NCBI GenBank assembly: GCA_003550275.1
Contig: QXCW01000002.1
Span: forward strand, 3,161,501-3,225,500
DNA length: 64,000 nucleotides
Direction: 5' to 3'
DNA from: Flavobacteriaceae bacterium MAR_2010_72
Lineage (GTDB): Bacteria > Bacteroidota > Bacteroidia > Flavobacteriales > Flavobacteriaceae
The position numbers and the translations under genes were made by a program. The notes below the pieces were generated by a model. It was given only the letters and a program-made list of their open reading frames with translations. It searched no databases and was not told the DNA's origin. Positions 18,018 through 25,676 of this stretch are shown here, in pieces (the first letter of the stretch is position 1; the number at the start of each line of letters is the position of its first letter).

Positions 18018-18788
18018 ATGTCTGTAAAAGCCAAAAAACATTTAGGACAGCACTTTTTAACAGACGAGAGCATAGCTGAAGACATCGCCAATTCGTTGTC
18101 CTTAAGTGGATATGATGATGTTTTAGAAATTGGTCCTGGAATGGGCGTGCTTACTAAATATTTACTTAAAAAAAATATTACTACACACGTCATTGAAATT
18201 GATACTGAATCTGTTGACTATCTAAAAGCGAATTACCTACACCTTGCCGATCGCATTATTGAACAAGATTTTTTAAAGTACGATTTAAGTCTCGTGTTTC
18301 AACAAAAACCCTTTGCCATTATTGGTAATTTCCCCTATAATATTTCATCACAAATTCTTTTCAAAACATTAGAACTTCGAGATCAAATCCCTGAATTTTC
18401 TGGAATGTTCCAAAAAGAAGTCGCCAAGCGCATCTGTTCAAAAGAGGGGAGTAAAGTTTATGGTATTCTTTCCGTTTTAACACAAGCGTTCTACGATGCC
18501 GAATACTTATTTACCGTTCCGCCTTCAGTATTTAATCCGCCTCCAAAAGTTGATTCAGGTGTATTGTTACTTAAACGGAAAGAAAACTACAAGCTACCCT
18601 GCGATGAAGCCTTATTTTTTAAAGTCGTTAAAACAGCATTTCAACAACGCCGCAAAACCCTTCGTAACAGTTTAAAAACCTTCAATTTATCTGATAATTT
18701 AAAAGCAAATGTTATATTTGACAAACGTCCGGAACAATTAGCCGTTACGGAGTTTATAAAGCTTACTCAAGAGATTGAAAATCAATAA
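18018..18788 (+). CDS. rsmA: 16S rRNA (adenine1518/1519-N6)-dimethyltransferase
   Basis: KsgA/RsmA dimethylates two adjacent adenines in the 3' hairpin of 16S rRNA late in 30S assembly. The 256-residue sequence begins [16 protein letters not shown], then shows the SAM-binding motif [12 protein letters not shown] (about 34-45) and the catalytic [10 protein letters not shown] (motif IV, NLPY type), and a C-terminal helical domain with [13 protein letters not shown]. Complete and of normal length. It lies between DUF4286 and mgtE with gaps of 7 and 9 bases, so the cluster is one operon. Confidence 0.97.
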   Translation: MSVKAKKHLGQHFLTDESIAEDIANSLSLSGYDDVLEIGPGMGVLTKYLLKKNITTHVIEIDTESVDYLKANYLHLADRIIEQDFLKYDLSLVFQQKPFAIIGNFPYNISSQILFKTLELRDQIPEFSGMFQKEVAKRICSKEGSKVYGILSVLTQAFYDAEYLFTVPPSVFNPPPKVDSGVLLLKRKENYKLPCDEALFFKVVKTAFQQRRKTLRNSLKTFNLSDNLKANVIFDKRPEQLAVTEFIKLTQEIENQ

Positions 18789-18797
18789 TTACTTGGC

Positions 18798-20168
18798 GTG
18801 ATAGAAGACAAAGACAACATACAGTTCGAGCTTACTGACGAGCTTATTGAGCAGGTAGAGTTGCTTATCGAAGAACAAAAGGATAGGGAACTGCGCAAGT
18901 TGCTCAATGAGTTTCACTATGCTGATATTGCCGAGATTTTAGATGAACTCGATCTCGAAGAGGCTATCTATATTATCAAGCTTTTAGATTCAGAAACCAC
19001 TTCAGATGTGTTAATGGAGTTGGATGAGGACATTCGCGAAAAAGTGCTTCGTAACCTTTCGGCAAAGGAAATTGCCGAAGAAATTGAAGAGCTTGATACT
19101 GATGATGCCGCCGATATCATTGCCGAACTCCCCGAAGACCGACAGCAAGAGGTCATTTCAAACATTGAAGATCAGGAGCATAAAGCTGAAATCACGGAGC
19201 TTTTAGCTTATGATGAGGATTCTGCTGGAGGGCTTATGGCCAAAGAATTAGTGAAAGTCTATGAAACCTGGACCGTTGCTGGATGTATGCGTCGTATTAG
19301 AGGCCAAGCCAAAGATGTGACCAGAGTACATTCCATATATGTGGTTAACAGACAAAATAAACTCATCGGCCGTCTATCCTTAAAAGATCTAATAGTGGCT
19401 AAAAGTGATCATAAAATTGCTGACATCTATATTTCTAATGTAGACTACGTAAATGTTCATGATGATGTGGAAGATGTAGCTAAAGTGATGCAAAAGTACG
19501 ATCTAGAAGCTATTCCCGTTGTGGATGACAACCAAACCCTTTTAGGACGAATTACAATTGATGATATCGTAGATGTTATTAGGGAAGAAGCCGATAAAGA
19601 TTATCAATTAGCAGCAGGTATTACCCAAGATGTTGAAGCCGATGACAGTATTTTCGATTTAACCAAAGCCCGTTTACCTTGGTTGTTTTTGGGATTAATC
19701 GGTGGTGTTGGCGCCTTTTTAATTATGGAAGGCTTTCAAGACGCCTTTCAAAAATATGCAGTGCTTTTCTTTTTTACGCCTTTAATTGCGGCTATGGCCG
19801 GAAATGTTGGTGTACAATCTTCAGCAATAATCGTTCAGGGATTAGCAAATGACGATTTAAAAGGCAGTATAAACAATCGCTTGTTTAAAGAAATGTTATT
19901 AGCCGCGTTAAATGGCACCATTCTCGCCATTTTTCTATTCTTATTTGTCTGGGTGGTTGACGGAAATATGAATACCGCTTTTGCCGTTTCAAGTTCATTA
20001 GTAGCAGTCATAATAGTTGCAGGACTTATAGGGACTTTTGTGCCGTTGTTTCTTGATAAAAGAGGAATAGACCCAGCCATTGCAACAGGTCCATTTATCA
20101 CTACAAGTAATGACATCTTCGGAATTTTAATCTACTTCTGGATTGCAAAATTGATTTTAGGGATTTAA
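18798..20168 (+). CDS. mgtE: Magnesium transporter MgtE
   Basis: A 456-residue Mg2+ channel/transporter: an acidic N domain (about 10-135, repeats such as LDELDLEEAIYIIKLLDSE), paired CBS domains (about 140-260; VHSIYVVNRQNKLIGRLSLKD and LEAIPVVDDNQTLLGRI), the connecting helix, and five transmembrane helices (about 285-456) with the GNVGVQSSAI signature. The cytosolic domains sense Mg2+ and gate the pore. It starts with GTG nine bases after rsmA. Complete. Confidence 0.96.
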   Translation: MIEDKDNIQFELTDELIEQVELLIEEQKDRELRKLLNEFHYADIAEILDELDLEEAIYIIKLLDSETTSDVLMELDEDIREKVLRNLSAKEIAEEIEELDTDDAADIIAELPEDRQQEVISNIEDQEHKAEITELLAYDEDSAGGLMAKELVKVYETWTVAGCMRRIRGQAKDVTRVHSIYVVNRQNKLIGRLSLKDLIVAKSDHKIADIYISNVDYVNVHDDVEDVAKVMQKYDLEAIPVVDDNQTLLGRITIDDIVDVIREEADKDYQLAAGITQDVEADDSIFDLTKARLPWLFLGLIGGVGAFLIMEGFQDAFQKYAVLFFFTPLIAAMAGNVGVQSSAIIVQGLANDDLKGSINNRLFKEMLLAALNGTILAIFLFLFVWVVDGNMNTAFAVSSSLVAVIIVAGLIGTFVPLFLDKRGIDPAIATGPFITTSNDIFGILIYFWIAKLILGI

Positions 20169-20180
20169 TTTTAAAGGTCA

Positions 20181-20546
20181 ATGAAACCAATAAACCTAAA
20201 CGAAAAATTTACAAAATTCAGTAAACAATGGCATCCACATCAAATTGCCATAGTTGATGATATGCAGGTGATTTTAGCCAAATTAAAAGGCGAATTTGTC
20301 TGGCACAGCCATGAACATGAAGACGAACTATTTCAAGTTGTAAAAGGAACCTTGTATATGCAATTTAGGGATAGAACAGAAATTGTAAATGAAGGCGAGA
20401 TTATCGTGGTCCCAAAAGGTGTTGAGCATAACCCGATAACAAAAAACGATGAGGAAGTTCACGTCTTACTGTTTGAAAAACTATCTACGGCACATACCGG
20501 AAATATAAAACATGCAAAAACCCAAACTCATTATCCAAAAATATGA
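20181..20546 (+). CDS. Cupin domain protein
   Basis: A 121-residue single-domain cupin. The first cupin motif is WHSHEHEDELFQVVKG (metal-ligand His, His and Glu) and the second PKGVEHNPI (His), so a metal site is probably intact. Such proteins can be isomerases, dioxygenases or small-molecule binders, and nothing in the context picks one. It lies 12 bases after mgtE, at the end of the operon just before a REP-like palindrome. Confidence 0.85.
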   Translation: MKPINLNEKFTKFSKQWHPHQIAIVDDMQVILAKLKGEFVWHSHEHEDELFQVVKGTLYMQFRDRTEIVNEGEIIVVPKGVEHNPITKNDEEVHVLLFEKLSTAHTGNIKHAKTQTHYPKI

Positions 20547-20553
20547 CTTTGTC

Positions 20554-20574
20554 ATGCTGAACTTGTTTCAGCAT
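20554..20574. repeat. REP-like intergenic palindrome
   Basis: ATGCTGAA (20554-20561) pairs with TTCAGCAT (20567-20574) around CTTGT. The surrounding string, beginning GTCATGCTGAACTTGTTTCA, resembles a palindromic element that I recall as dispersed in many flavobacterial genomes. It lies between the cupin gene and the dehydrogenase gene. Only one copy was noticed in this window. Confidence 0.55.
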
Positions 20575-20585
20575 CTTATTCTTTA

Positions 20586-20593
20586 TACTTTTG
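20586..20593 (+). promoter_or_regulatory. -7 promoter box of the hydroxyacid dehydrogenase gene
   Basis: TACTTTTG matches TAnnTTTG and would start transcription near 20599, downstream of the TTG at 20591. This supports ATG 20651 as the true start of the following gene. Confidence 0.5.
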
Positions 20594-20650
20594 AGGAATA
20601 TTCAACCAAATAATAATAAGTCTACCCTTTGGGAATATCTAGATGGGCTC

Positions 20651-21586
20651 ATGAAAATCCTACACCTCGATACAAATCATCCCCTTTTAATCGATGAACT
20701 AAATAATTTAGGCTTTATAAATGATGAAGATTATACTTCAACCAAACAAGAAGTGGAATTTAAAATTAGTCATTACGAAGGTGTTATTATTAGAAGTCGT
20801 TTTACAATAGACAAATCCTTTTTAGATGCTGCCACACATTTAAAATTCATTGGTCGAGTTGGCGCAGGGTTGGAAAATATTGATAGTGATTATGCCGCAA
20901 AAAAAGGTGTTGAGCTCATTGCAGCCCCAGAAGGTAATCGCAATGCGGTTGGGGAACACACATTAGGAATGCTCCTTTCTTTGTTCAATAAGCTAAACAA
21001 AGCAGATCGTGAAGTAAGACAAGGCAAATGGTTGCGCGAGGCCAATAGAGGCCTGGAGCTTGATGGAAAAACCGTAGGTATTATAGGTTACGGCAATATG
21101 GGAAAAGCCTTTGCTAAAAAACTTCGCGGGTTTGATGTTACCGTGCTTTGCTACGACATAAAAGACGATGTAGGCGATGAAAATGCCAAACAGGTTTCTC
21201 TTCAAGACTTTCAAAAACGTGTTGACATCGTGAGTTTACATACGCCACAAACGTCATTGACTTTGAATATGATCGATACCCAATTTATTGATGGTTTTAA
21301 AAATCCGTTTTGGTTTTTAAACACTGCTCGAGGCAAAAGTGTAGTCACAAATGATTTAGTAAAAGCGCTAAAATCAGGAAAAATCCTTGGCGCAGGATTG
21401 GACGTACTTGAGTATGAAAAAACCTCATTTGAACACTTGTTTTCTTCAGAAATGCCTGAACCTTTTCAGTATTTAATTCAGGCCGAAAACGTAATACTAA
21501 CACCTCATGTTGCAGGTTGGACTGTAGAAAGCAAAGCCAAATTGGCACAAACCATAGTCGATAAAATTAAAGCAAAATTTTGCTAA
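20651..21586 (+). CDS. 2-hydroxyacid dehydrogenase (phosphoglycerate dehydrogenase-like)
   Basis: A 311-residue D-isomer-specific 2-hydroxyacid dehydrogenase. The NAD-binding motif is [11 protein letters not shown] (about 144-154) and the catalytic Arg, Glu and His are in NTARGKS, LDVLEYE and LTPHVAGW. It lacks a C-terminal ACT domain, so it is a short form. SerA-type 3-phosphoglycerate oxidation is possible, but a general 2-keto acid reductase fits as well. A longer reading from TTG 20591 is rejected because a promoter box overlaps it. The LuxR-type gene follows almost directly. Confidence 0.85.
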   Translation: MKILHLDTNHPLLIDELNNLGFINDEDYTSTKQEVEFKISHYEGVIIRSRFTIDKSFLDAATHLKFIGRVGAGLENIDSDYAAKKGVELIAAPEGNRNAVGEHTLGMLLSLFNKLNKADREVRQGKWLREANRGLELDGKTVGIIGYGNMGKAFAKKLRGFDVTVLCYDIKDDVGDENAKQVSLQDFQKRVDIVSLHTPQTSLTLNMIDTQFIDGFKNPFWFLNTARGKSVVTNDLVKALKSGKILGAGLDVLEYEKTSFEHLFSSEMPEPFQYLIQAENVILTPHVAGWTVESKAKLAQTIVDKIKAKFC

Positions 21587-21594
21587 TTTTGAGT

Positions 21595-22005
21595 ATGAAG
21601 AAAACTATTCTAGTTTTTAGCTTACTTATTTTTGCGTTATTACTCCTGTTTCAATTAAGCAACTATGCTGTTGTTTCAGGAGATTTTAGTATTCAATTTA
21701 TTATTGCAACGATAGCTATTGTGTTTTTTATGGTAGGTGTTTTTATCCACAAAAAAAGCTTAAAAACCAACAGAAAATCTTCCACAGCAATCGATTATAA
21801 AAAAATTAAGGCTTTAGAAATTACCGATCGTGAATATGAGGTGCTTCAAGGAATTTCTGAAGGGCTTTCCAATAAAGAAATAGCAGATAAACTATTTTTA
21901 TCTGAAAGTACTATAAAAACCCATGTATCTAATATACTTTTAAAGCTCAACGCAAAACGCCGAACTCAAGCTATTCAAATCGCCAAAGACTTTCAAATCA
22001 TATAA
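21595..22005 (+). CDS. Membrane-anchored LuxR-type HTH regulator
   Basis: A 136-residue protein with two N-terminal transmembrane helices (about 5-20 and 32-52), a short linker and a C-terminal LuxR/FixJ-type helix-turn-helix (about 72-136; LTDREYEVL-type opening [16 protein letters not shown], then [24 protein letters not shown]). It has no receiver or autoinducer domain, so how it is controlled is unclear; the membrane part may sense the envelope. ATG 21595 gives a clean signal-like start. In flavobacteria this type often sits next to DUF4199 genes, as here. A perfect inverted repeat at 22021-22050 is a candidate binding site. Confidence 0.85.
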   Translation: MKKTILVFSLLIFALLLLFQLSNYAVVSGDFSIQFIIATIAIVFFMVGVFIHKKSLKTNRKSSTAIDYKKIKALEITDREYEVLQGISEGLSNKEIADKLFLSESTIKTHVSNILLKLNAKRRTQAIQIAKDFQII

Positions 22006-22020
22006 AATTCATACTTTTAG

Positions 22021-22050
22021 ACTAAAGTACTTGTATTTTGGTACTTTAGT
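22021..22050. promoter_or_regulatory. Perfect inverted repeat, candidate regulator site
   Basis: ACTAAAGTAC (22021-22030) and GTACTTTAGT (22041-22050) are exact reverse complements around a 10-base spacer. It lies 15 bases after the LuxR-type gene and 60 bases before the DUF4199 gene, where an operator would sit. It could instead form an RNA hairpin, but no T-tract follows, so a terminator is unlikely. Confidence 0.5.
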
Positions 22051-22109
22051 ATGAGCTCCTATCTACCCAATTCATCTAGTTTTGCTGTTTTAAACTAAAA
22101 TTAATTTCA

Positions 22110-22628
22110 ATGAAAAGTTCAGTAATTAAATACGGATTCTATGGCTTTTGCACGGCAATAATTTGTTTTTTGTTTGTGCTTTGGTTTGGTCAAGAGCTTA
22201 ATTATTCGTCTCAAGAAGTGCTTGGATACCTTACCATGATAGCATCACTATCATTTGTGTATTTTGGTATAAGGCATTATAGAGACCAAGTAAATGATGG
22301 TTATGTCTCTTTTTGGAAAGCCGTAGGTATTGGTGTTCTTATTTCGGCATTTGTAGGTTTAGGGATTGGTATAGTTGATTACATTTATACCTCTACTATT
22401 AATCCTGATTTTGCTTCAGAATATTTAGAGAGATCCATAGAAACCATGGAGGCTACCTTTACAGGTGATGAGCTCGAATTCAAAAAAGCTGAACTCACAA
22501 GGCAAATGGAAGACTATGGCGGCTCCGGATTTATGGCATTTTTAATGTTTGCCACTGTACTTATTATTGGCTTTATAATCGCATTGATTTCTGGATTAAT
22601 TCTTCAACGTAAAAAACAAATATTATGA
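22110..22628 (+). CDS. DUF4199 domain membrane protein
   Basis: A 172-residue membrane protein with four predicted helices: about 10-28, 38-52, 70-92 and 147-168. Between helices 3 and 4 is a charged stretch (about 100-140) containing TFTGDELEFKKAELTRQMEDYG. This layout, opening MKSSVIKYGFYGF, matches DUF4199, a Bacteroidota family without known function. Its end overlaps the first VOC gene by ATGA, so the genes from here to 23847 form one transcript. Likely target of the neighbouring LuxR-type regulator. Confidence 0.83.
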   Translation: MKSSVIKYGFYGFCTAIICFLFVLWFGQELNYSSQEVLGYLTMIASLSFVYFGIRHYRDQVNDGYVSFWKAVGIGVLISAFVGLGIGIVDYIYTSTINPDFASEYLERSIETMEATFTGDELEFKKAELTRQMEDYGGSGFMAFLMFATVLIIGFIIALISGLILQRKKQIL

Positions 22629-22996
22629 ATTTAGGTGCATTTTCTGTTAGTTTAAGTGTAAAAGACCTTAAGGTTTCAAAAACATTCTACGAACATTTAG
22701 GGTTTACAACCTTTGCTGGTGATATGGATAAAAATTATCTTATAATGAAAAGCGGCAATGCTTTGGTTGGATTATTTCAAGGTATGTTCGAGCAAAATAT
22801 TTTAACCTTTAACCCAGGTTGGGATGAAAACGCCAACACTTTGGATACATTTGACGACATCAGAACGATTCAAAAAAAATTAAAGAGCAATCACATAAAA
22901 CTTGAGACTCAAGCCGATGAAACTACAACTGGCCCAGCAAGTATGGTGTTGAACGACCCAGATGGAAACACGATTTTAATTGATCAACACGTTTAA
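22625..22996 (+). CDS. VOC family protein (glyoxalase-like)
   Basis: A 123-residue protein of the vicinal oxygen chelate superfamily: paired beta-alpha-beta-beta-beta modules with SVKDLKVSKTFYEHLGF at the start and LNDPDGNTILIDQH at the end. Family members include glyoxalase I, fosfomycin resistance enzymes and ring-cleaving dioxygenases; the metal ligands are not all conserved in an obvious way, so no substrate is assigned. It overlaps DUF4199 by four bases and is followed by DUF1801 after three bases. Confidence 0.83.
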   Translation: MNLGAFSVSLSVKDLKVSKTFYEHLGFTTFAGDMDKNYLIMKSGNALVGLFQGMFEQNILTFNPGWDENANTLDTFDDIRTIQKKLKSNHIKLETQADETTTGPASMVLNDPDGNTILIDQHV

Positions 22997-22999
22997 ATT

Positions 23000-23458
23000 A
23001 TGCAATACAAAGCAAGTTCACCAGAAGATTATATTGAACAGGTTCCTGAAGAACGGCAAAGTACATTAAAAAAAATGCGTAAAACCATAAATGACAACCT
23101 TCCTAAAGGGTTTGAAGAGGGCATTCAGTATGGTATGATTGGTTATTATGTCCCACACTCTATTTATCCAGATGGTTACCATTGTACGCCAAATGAACCC
23201 TTGCCGTTTATGAGCTTTGCTTCCCAGAAAAACTCAATCAACTTGTATCATTCAGGGATTTATGCCAAACCGGAAATGCATGATTGGTTTGTTTCCGAAT
23301 TTCCAAAACATTCTAAACGCAAATTGGATATGGGCAAAAGCTGTATTCGCTTTAAACACATTGAGGATATTCCTTATGATTTAATAGCAGAACTTTGTTC
23401 CAAAATTACCGTTGAAGAATGGATAACTATTTATGAAACCGCTATTAAAAAGAAATAA
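23000..23458 (+). CDS. DUF1801 domain protein
   Basis: A 152-residue cytosolic protein of the YdhG/DUF1801 family, with the SSPEDYIEQVPEERQSTLKKMRKTI opening and a C-terminal RFKHIEDIPYDLIAELC segment. The fold is related to a small frataxin-like or SRPBCC-type domain; some relatives are annotated as iron-chaperone-like, but function is unproven. Found between two VOC genes with three-base and two-base gaps, suggesting a co-expressed group of small stress-type proteins. Confidence 0.82.
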   Translation: MQYKASSPEDYIEQVPEERQSTLKKMRKTINDNLPKGFEEGIQYGMIGYYVPHSIYPDGYHCTPNEPLPFMSFASQKNSINLYHSGIYAKPEMHDWFVSEFPKHSKRKLDMGKSCIRFKHIEDIPYDLIAELCSKITVEEWITIYETAIKKK

Positions 23459-23460
23459 CT

Positions 23461-23847
23461 ATGAAGAATCGTGTCACAGGAATTGGAGGATTGTTTTTTA
23501 AATCTAATGACCCCAACAGTACAAAGGAATGGTACAAAAAACATTTAGGCTTTGACACTGATGCCTATGGCTGTACCTTCTGGTGGAAAGACAAAAAAGG
23601 GAATGATTGCTCCACACAATGGAGTCCGTTTGCAAAAGACACTTCCTATTATGAGCCTTCCAAAAAAGACTTTATGTTTAACTATAGAGTTGAAAATCTT
23701 GAAGAACTTTTAAACGTCTTGAAAGAAGAAGGCGTGACCATTTTGGGTGAAATGCAGGTGTTCGACTACGGAAAGTTTGGCTGGATTTTAGACAATGATG
23801 GCAACAAAATTGAACTTTGGGAACCCGTTGATAGTGCTTTTTTGTAA
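23461..23847 (+). CDS. VOC family protein (glyoxalase-like)
   Basis: A 128-residue VOC protein: GIGGLFFKSNDPNSTKEWYKKHLGF forms the first module and YGKFGWILDNDGNKIELWEP the second, with the terminal Glu of IELWEP in the position of the usual metal ligand. Not closely similar to the VOC protein at 22625. Last gene of the DUF4199 group; about 30 bases separate it from the interrupted permease gene. Confidence 0.84.
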   Translation: MKNRVTGIGGLFFKSNDPNSTKEWYKKHLGFDTDAYGCTFWWKDKKGNDCSTQWSPFAKDTSYYEPSKKDFMFNYRVENLEELLNVLKEEGVTILGEMQVFDYGKFGWILDNDGNKIELWEPVDSAFL

Positions 23848-23879
23848 ATTGACTTCCTAAAATTCAACCCTAACACATA

Positions 23880-24644
23880 TTGACTTTCATTGAAATACTT
23901 CAATCGTATCATCTATCCATACTCCAATGGATTGCGATTGGTTTCGCTGTTTTTTTATTAGGAATTTCCAAATCGGGCATAAAAGGAATAGGCATTGTTC
24001 TAGTTATCATCCTTGCCTTCGTATTTGGAGAAAAAGCATCAACGGGAGTTTTACTTCCTATGCTAATTGCAGCAGACATTATGGCCGTAGTCTATTATAA
24101 CAGGCACGCTAATTGGTACTACATAAAAAAACTTATGCCTTGGATGGTCATTGGCGTTTTGGTTGGTGTTTGGGTGGGAAACGATATTTCTGCTGAACTT
24201 TTTAAGAACATCATGGCCATAATCATTATTGTTTCAGTGCTAATAATGTTTTACACCGAAAGTAAAAAAAACACAAAAGTCCCTACTCATCCTTTACTAG
24301 CCATAACAGCGGGTTTCTTTTCTGGTTTCACAACCATGATTGGTAATTTGGCAGGACCAATTTCCAATATTTATTTTTTGGCCATGCGTTTGCCTAAAAA
24401 TGAATTTATAGGAACATCAGCCTGACTATTTTTCATTATCAATGTCTTTAAATCACCTTTTCATTTTTTTGTTTGGAAAACCGTTTCCAAAGAAACCCTC
24501 ATTTTGAATACCGTGCTATTGCCATTTATAGTATTGGGATTTGCCTTTGGAATTTGGATTGTGAAAAAAATATCAAATGTCATTTACAGACGTTTTGTTC
24601 TTTTTATTACAGCCATTGACGGGGTCATTATGTTGTTCAGATAA
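23880..24644 (+). pseudogene. TauE/SafE family permease, interrupted by an in-frame TGA
   Basis: The first 181 codons encode a normal TauE/SafE (sulfite exporter/organosulfonate permease-like) half: LGISKSGIKGIG near the start and GFFSGFTTMIGNLAGPISNIYFLAMRLPKNEFIGTSA at the end. TGA at 24423-24425 follows. The same frame then continues for 72 codons with the expected second-half sequence (LFFIINVFKSPFHFFVWKT, several membrane helices) to TAA at 24642. Relatives have Trp after GTSA, so TGG to TGA is the simplest explanation. TGG encodes Trp elsewhere in the gene. A pseudogene, a read-through gene or a sequencing error are all possible. The start is TTG. Confidence 0.8.
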
Positions 24645-24720
24645 TTATTTATAATAAATCAATTGCATTCAAATTTTTTGATTTTTTAGTATCTTTAATC
24701 GCATTTAAAATTAAATAGAT

Positions 24721-25098
24721 ATGTCTGACGATAAAAATTTAAACGACGACCTTAACGAGATGTTAGGCGACGCAAAAGAAGAAGCCAAAAAAACGGCCAA
24801 GGAATTTTCAGAATCTGCAAAAGAAACCTTTAGTACTGCACCTGAAAGTAATAAAAAGATTTTAGCAGGTGTTTTAGGTATATTGTTTGGCGGACTAGGT
24901 ATTCATAAGTTTGTGTTAGGCTATAATAAAGAAGGGATCATTATTTTAGTTATTACCATTATTTTAGGTGTTCTAACCTGCGGTTTGGCGGGCTGGGTTA
25001 TGGGAGTTTTAGGTTTAATTGAAGGGATTATATATCTCACAAAATCTGACGAAGAATTTTACAATACCTACCAAATTGGCAAAAAGCCTTGGTTCTAA
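24721..25098 (+). CDS. TM2 domain membrane protein
   Basis: A 125-residue protein: a charged N-terminal region (about 1-43, rich in Asp, Glu and Lys) followed by a TM2 domain (two transmembrane helices, about 47-110) with the signature GILFGGLGIHKFVLGYNKEG and a GLIEGIIYL second helix. The role of bacterial TM2 proteins is unknown. It stands alone between the interrupted permease and the arsR gene, with a terminator right after its stop. Confidence 0.85.
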   Translation: MSDDKNLNDDLNEMLGDAKEEAKKTAKEFSESAKETFSTAPESNKKILAGVLGILFGGLGIHKFVLGYNKEGIIILVITIILGVLTCGLAGWVMGVLGLIEGIIYLTKSDEEFYNTYQIGKKPWF

Positions 25099-25107
25099 AC
25101 ATAAAGT

Positions 25108-25141
25108 AAAGCCATAGACATGTGAAGTTTATGGCTTTTTT
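25108..25141 (+). terminator. Terminator after the TM2 gene
   Basis: AAAGCCATA (25108-25116) pairs with TATGGCTTT (25130-25138) and is followed by more T. It insulates the arsenic-type operon from upstream transcription. Confidence 0.7.
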
Positions 25142-25157
25142 AAATAATTTTATCATC

Positions 25158-25175
25158 GTAATATTGCAATATTAC
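25158..25175. promoter_or_regulatory. 18-bp perfect palindrome, candidate ArsR operator
   Basis: GTAATATTGCAATATTAC is an uninterrupted 18-bp palindrome. It contains the TTG (25164-25166) that serves as the -33 element of the arsR promoter, so a bound ArsR dimer would mask it. ArsR/SmtB proteins bind such AT-rich dyads. Direct evidence is the symmetry and position; the protein-DNA link is inferred. Confidence 0.65.
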
Positions 25176-25193
25176 ATTTTAATTGTATCTTTG
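25164..25193 (+). promoter_or_regulatory. Promoter of the arsR operon
   Basis: TTG (25164-25166), 19 bases, TATCTTTG (25186-25193): a full Bacteroidota promoter. Transcription would start near 25199, so ATG 25212 is the arsR start. Confidence 0.65.
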
Positions 25194-25211
25194 CCCTATA
25201 AAATTAGTTTT

Positions 25212-25535
25212 ATGGGAGCTACAAAACTCGATATTTACGATCAAAACATCACTGATATTGCAATGATTGCCAAAGTGTTTGCGCATCCAGCACGCGTAGC
25301 CATATTACAATATATTAGTAACCAGGAGGCCTGTATTTGTAATGATATAGTGGATGAAATTGGTTTGGCACAACCTACCATTTCCCAACATCTCAAAGTG
25401 ATTAATGATGCCGGACTACTTCACGGTAATTATAAAGGTAAAAGCCTTTGCTATTGTTTAAATATTGACCGTTTTAAAGCATTCCAAGAACTATTAAACT
25501 CATTTTTTAATACTACCCAAACCAACTGTTGTTAA
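25212..25535 (+). CDS. arsR: ArsR family metalloregulator
   Basis: A 107-residue winged-helix repressor (ArsR/SmtB). The As(III)-sensing Cys pair of the alpha3 site is present as ACICND (Cys41, Cys43), within the recognition region followed by QPTISQHLKVINDAGLL. Four further Cys (80, 82, 106, 107) could contribute ligands. Start at ATG 25212 follows from the promoter; an earlier ATG would add a hydrophobic stretch that no ArsR needs. First gene of an operon with DUF6428, an ArsN-like acetyltransferase and ArsC. Probably autorepresses via the palindrome at 25158-25175 and is released by arsenite or antimonite. Confidence 0.9.
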   Translation: MGATKLDIYDQNITDIAMIAKVFAHPARVAILQYISNQEACICNDIVDEIGLAQPTISQHLKVINDAGLLHGNYKGKSLCYCLNIDRFKAFQELLNSFFNTTQTNCC

Positions 25536-25538
25536 ATT

Positions 25539-25664
25539 TTGAAAGCACACCTTATTAAATACAAGAAACCAATTATCATAACTGTATCGCTTATTGTTTT
25601 ACAGCTCATTTGGGGCTTTGATCCCAAATTTTGTTTCATCAATATCGTATGGTTATTTGTTTAA
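25539..25664 (+). CDS. Small membrane ORF in the arsenic-type operon
   Basis: A 41-codon frame from TTG to TAA in the 141-base gap between arsR and DUF6428. It starts with a basic stretch (KAHLIKYKKP) followed by a long hydrophobic helix (IIITVSLIVLQLIW) and ends FINIVWLFV. Gene order and tight packing (stop three bases after arsR, next start 12 bases on) argue that it is translated; a single basic-then-hydrophobic helix suggests a small inner-membrane protein. No function known. Codon use looks like that of its neighbours. Confidence 0.5.
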   Translation: MKAHLIKYKKPIIITVSLIVLQLIWGFDPKFCFINIVWLFV

Positions 25665-25676
25665 ATTTTAAAGATT

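Noticed and set aside
21584-21591. TAATTTTG as the -7 box of the LuxR-type gene
   Set aside because: Transcription would start at or after the ATG at 21595, so it cannot serve that start.
25122-25211. A longer arsR starting at 25122
   Set aside because: The extra 30 residues overlap the operator and promoter at 25158-25193, so they cannot be in the arsR mRNA.
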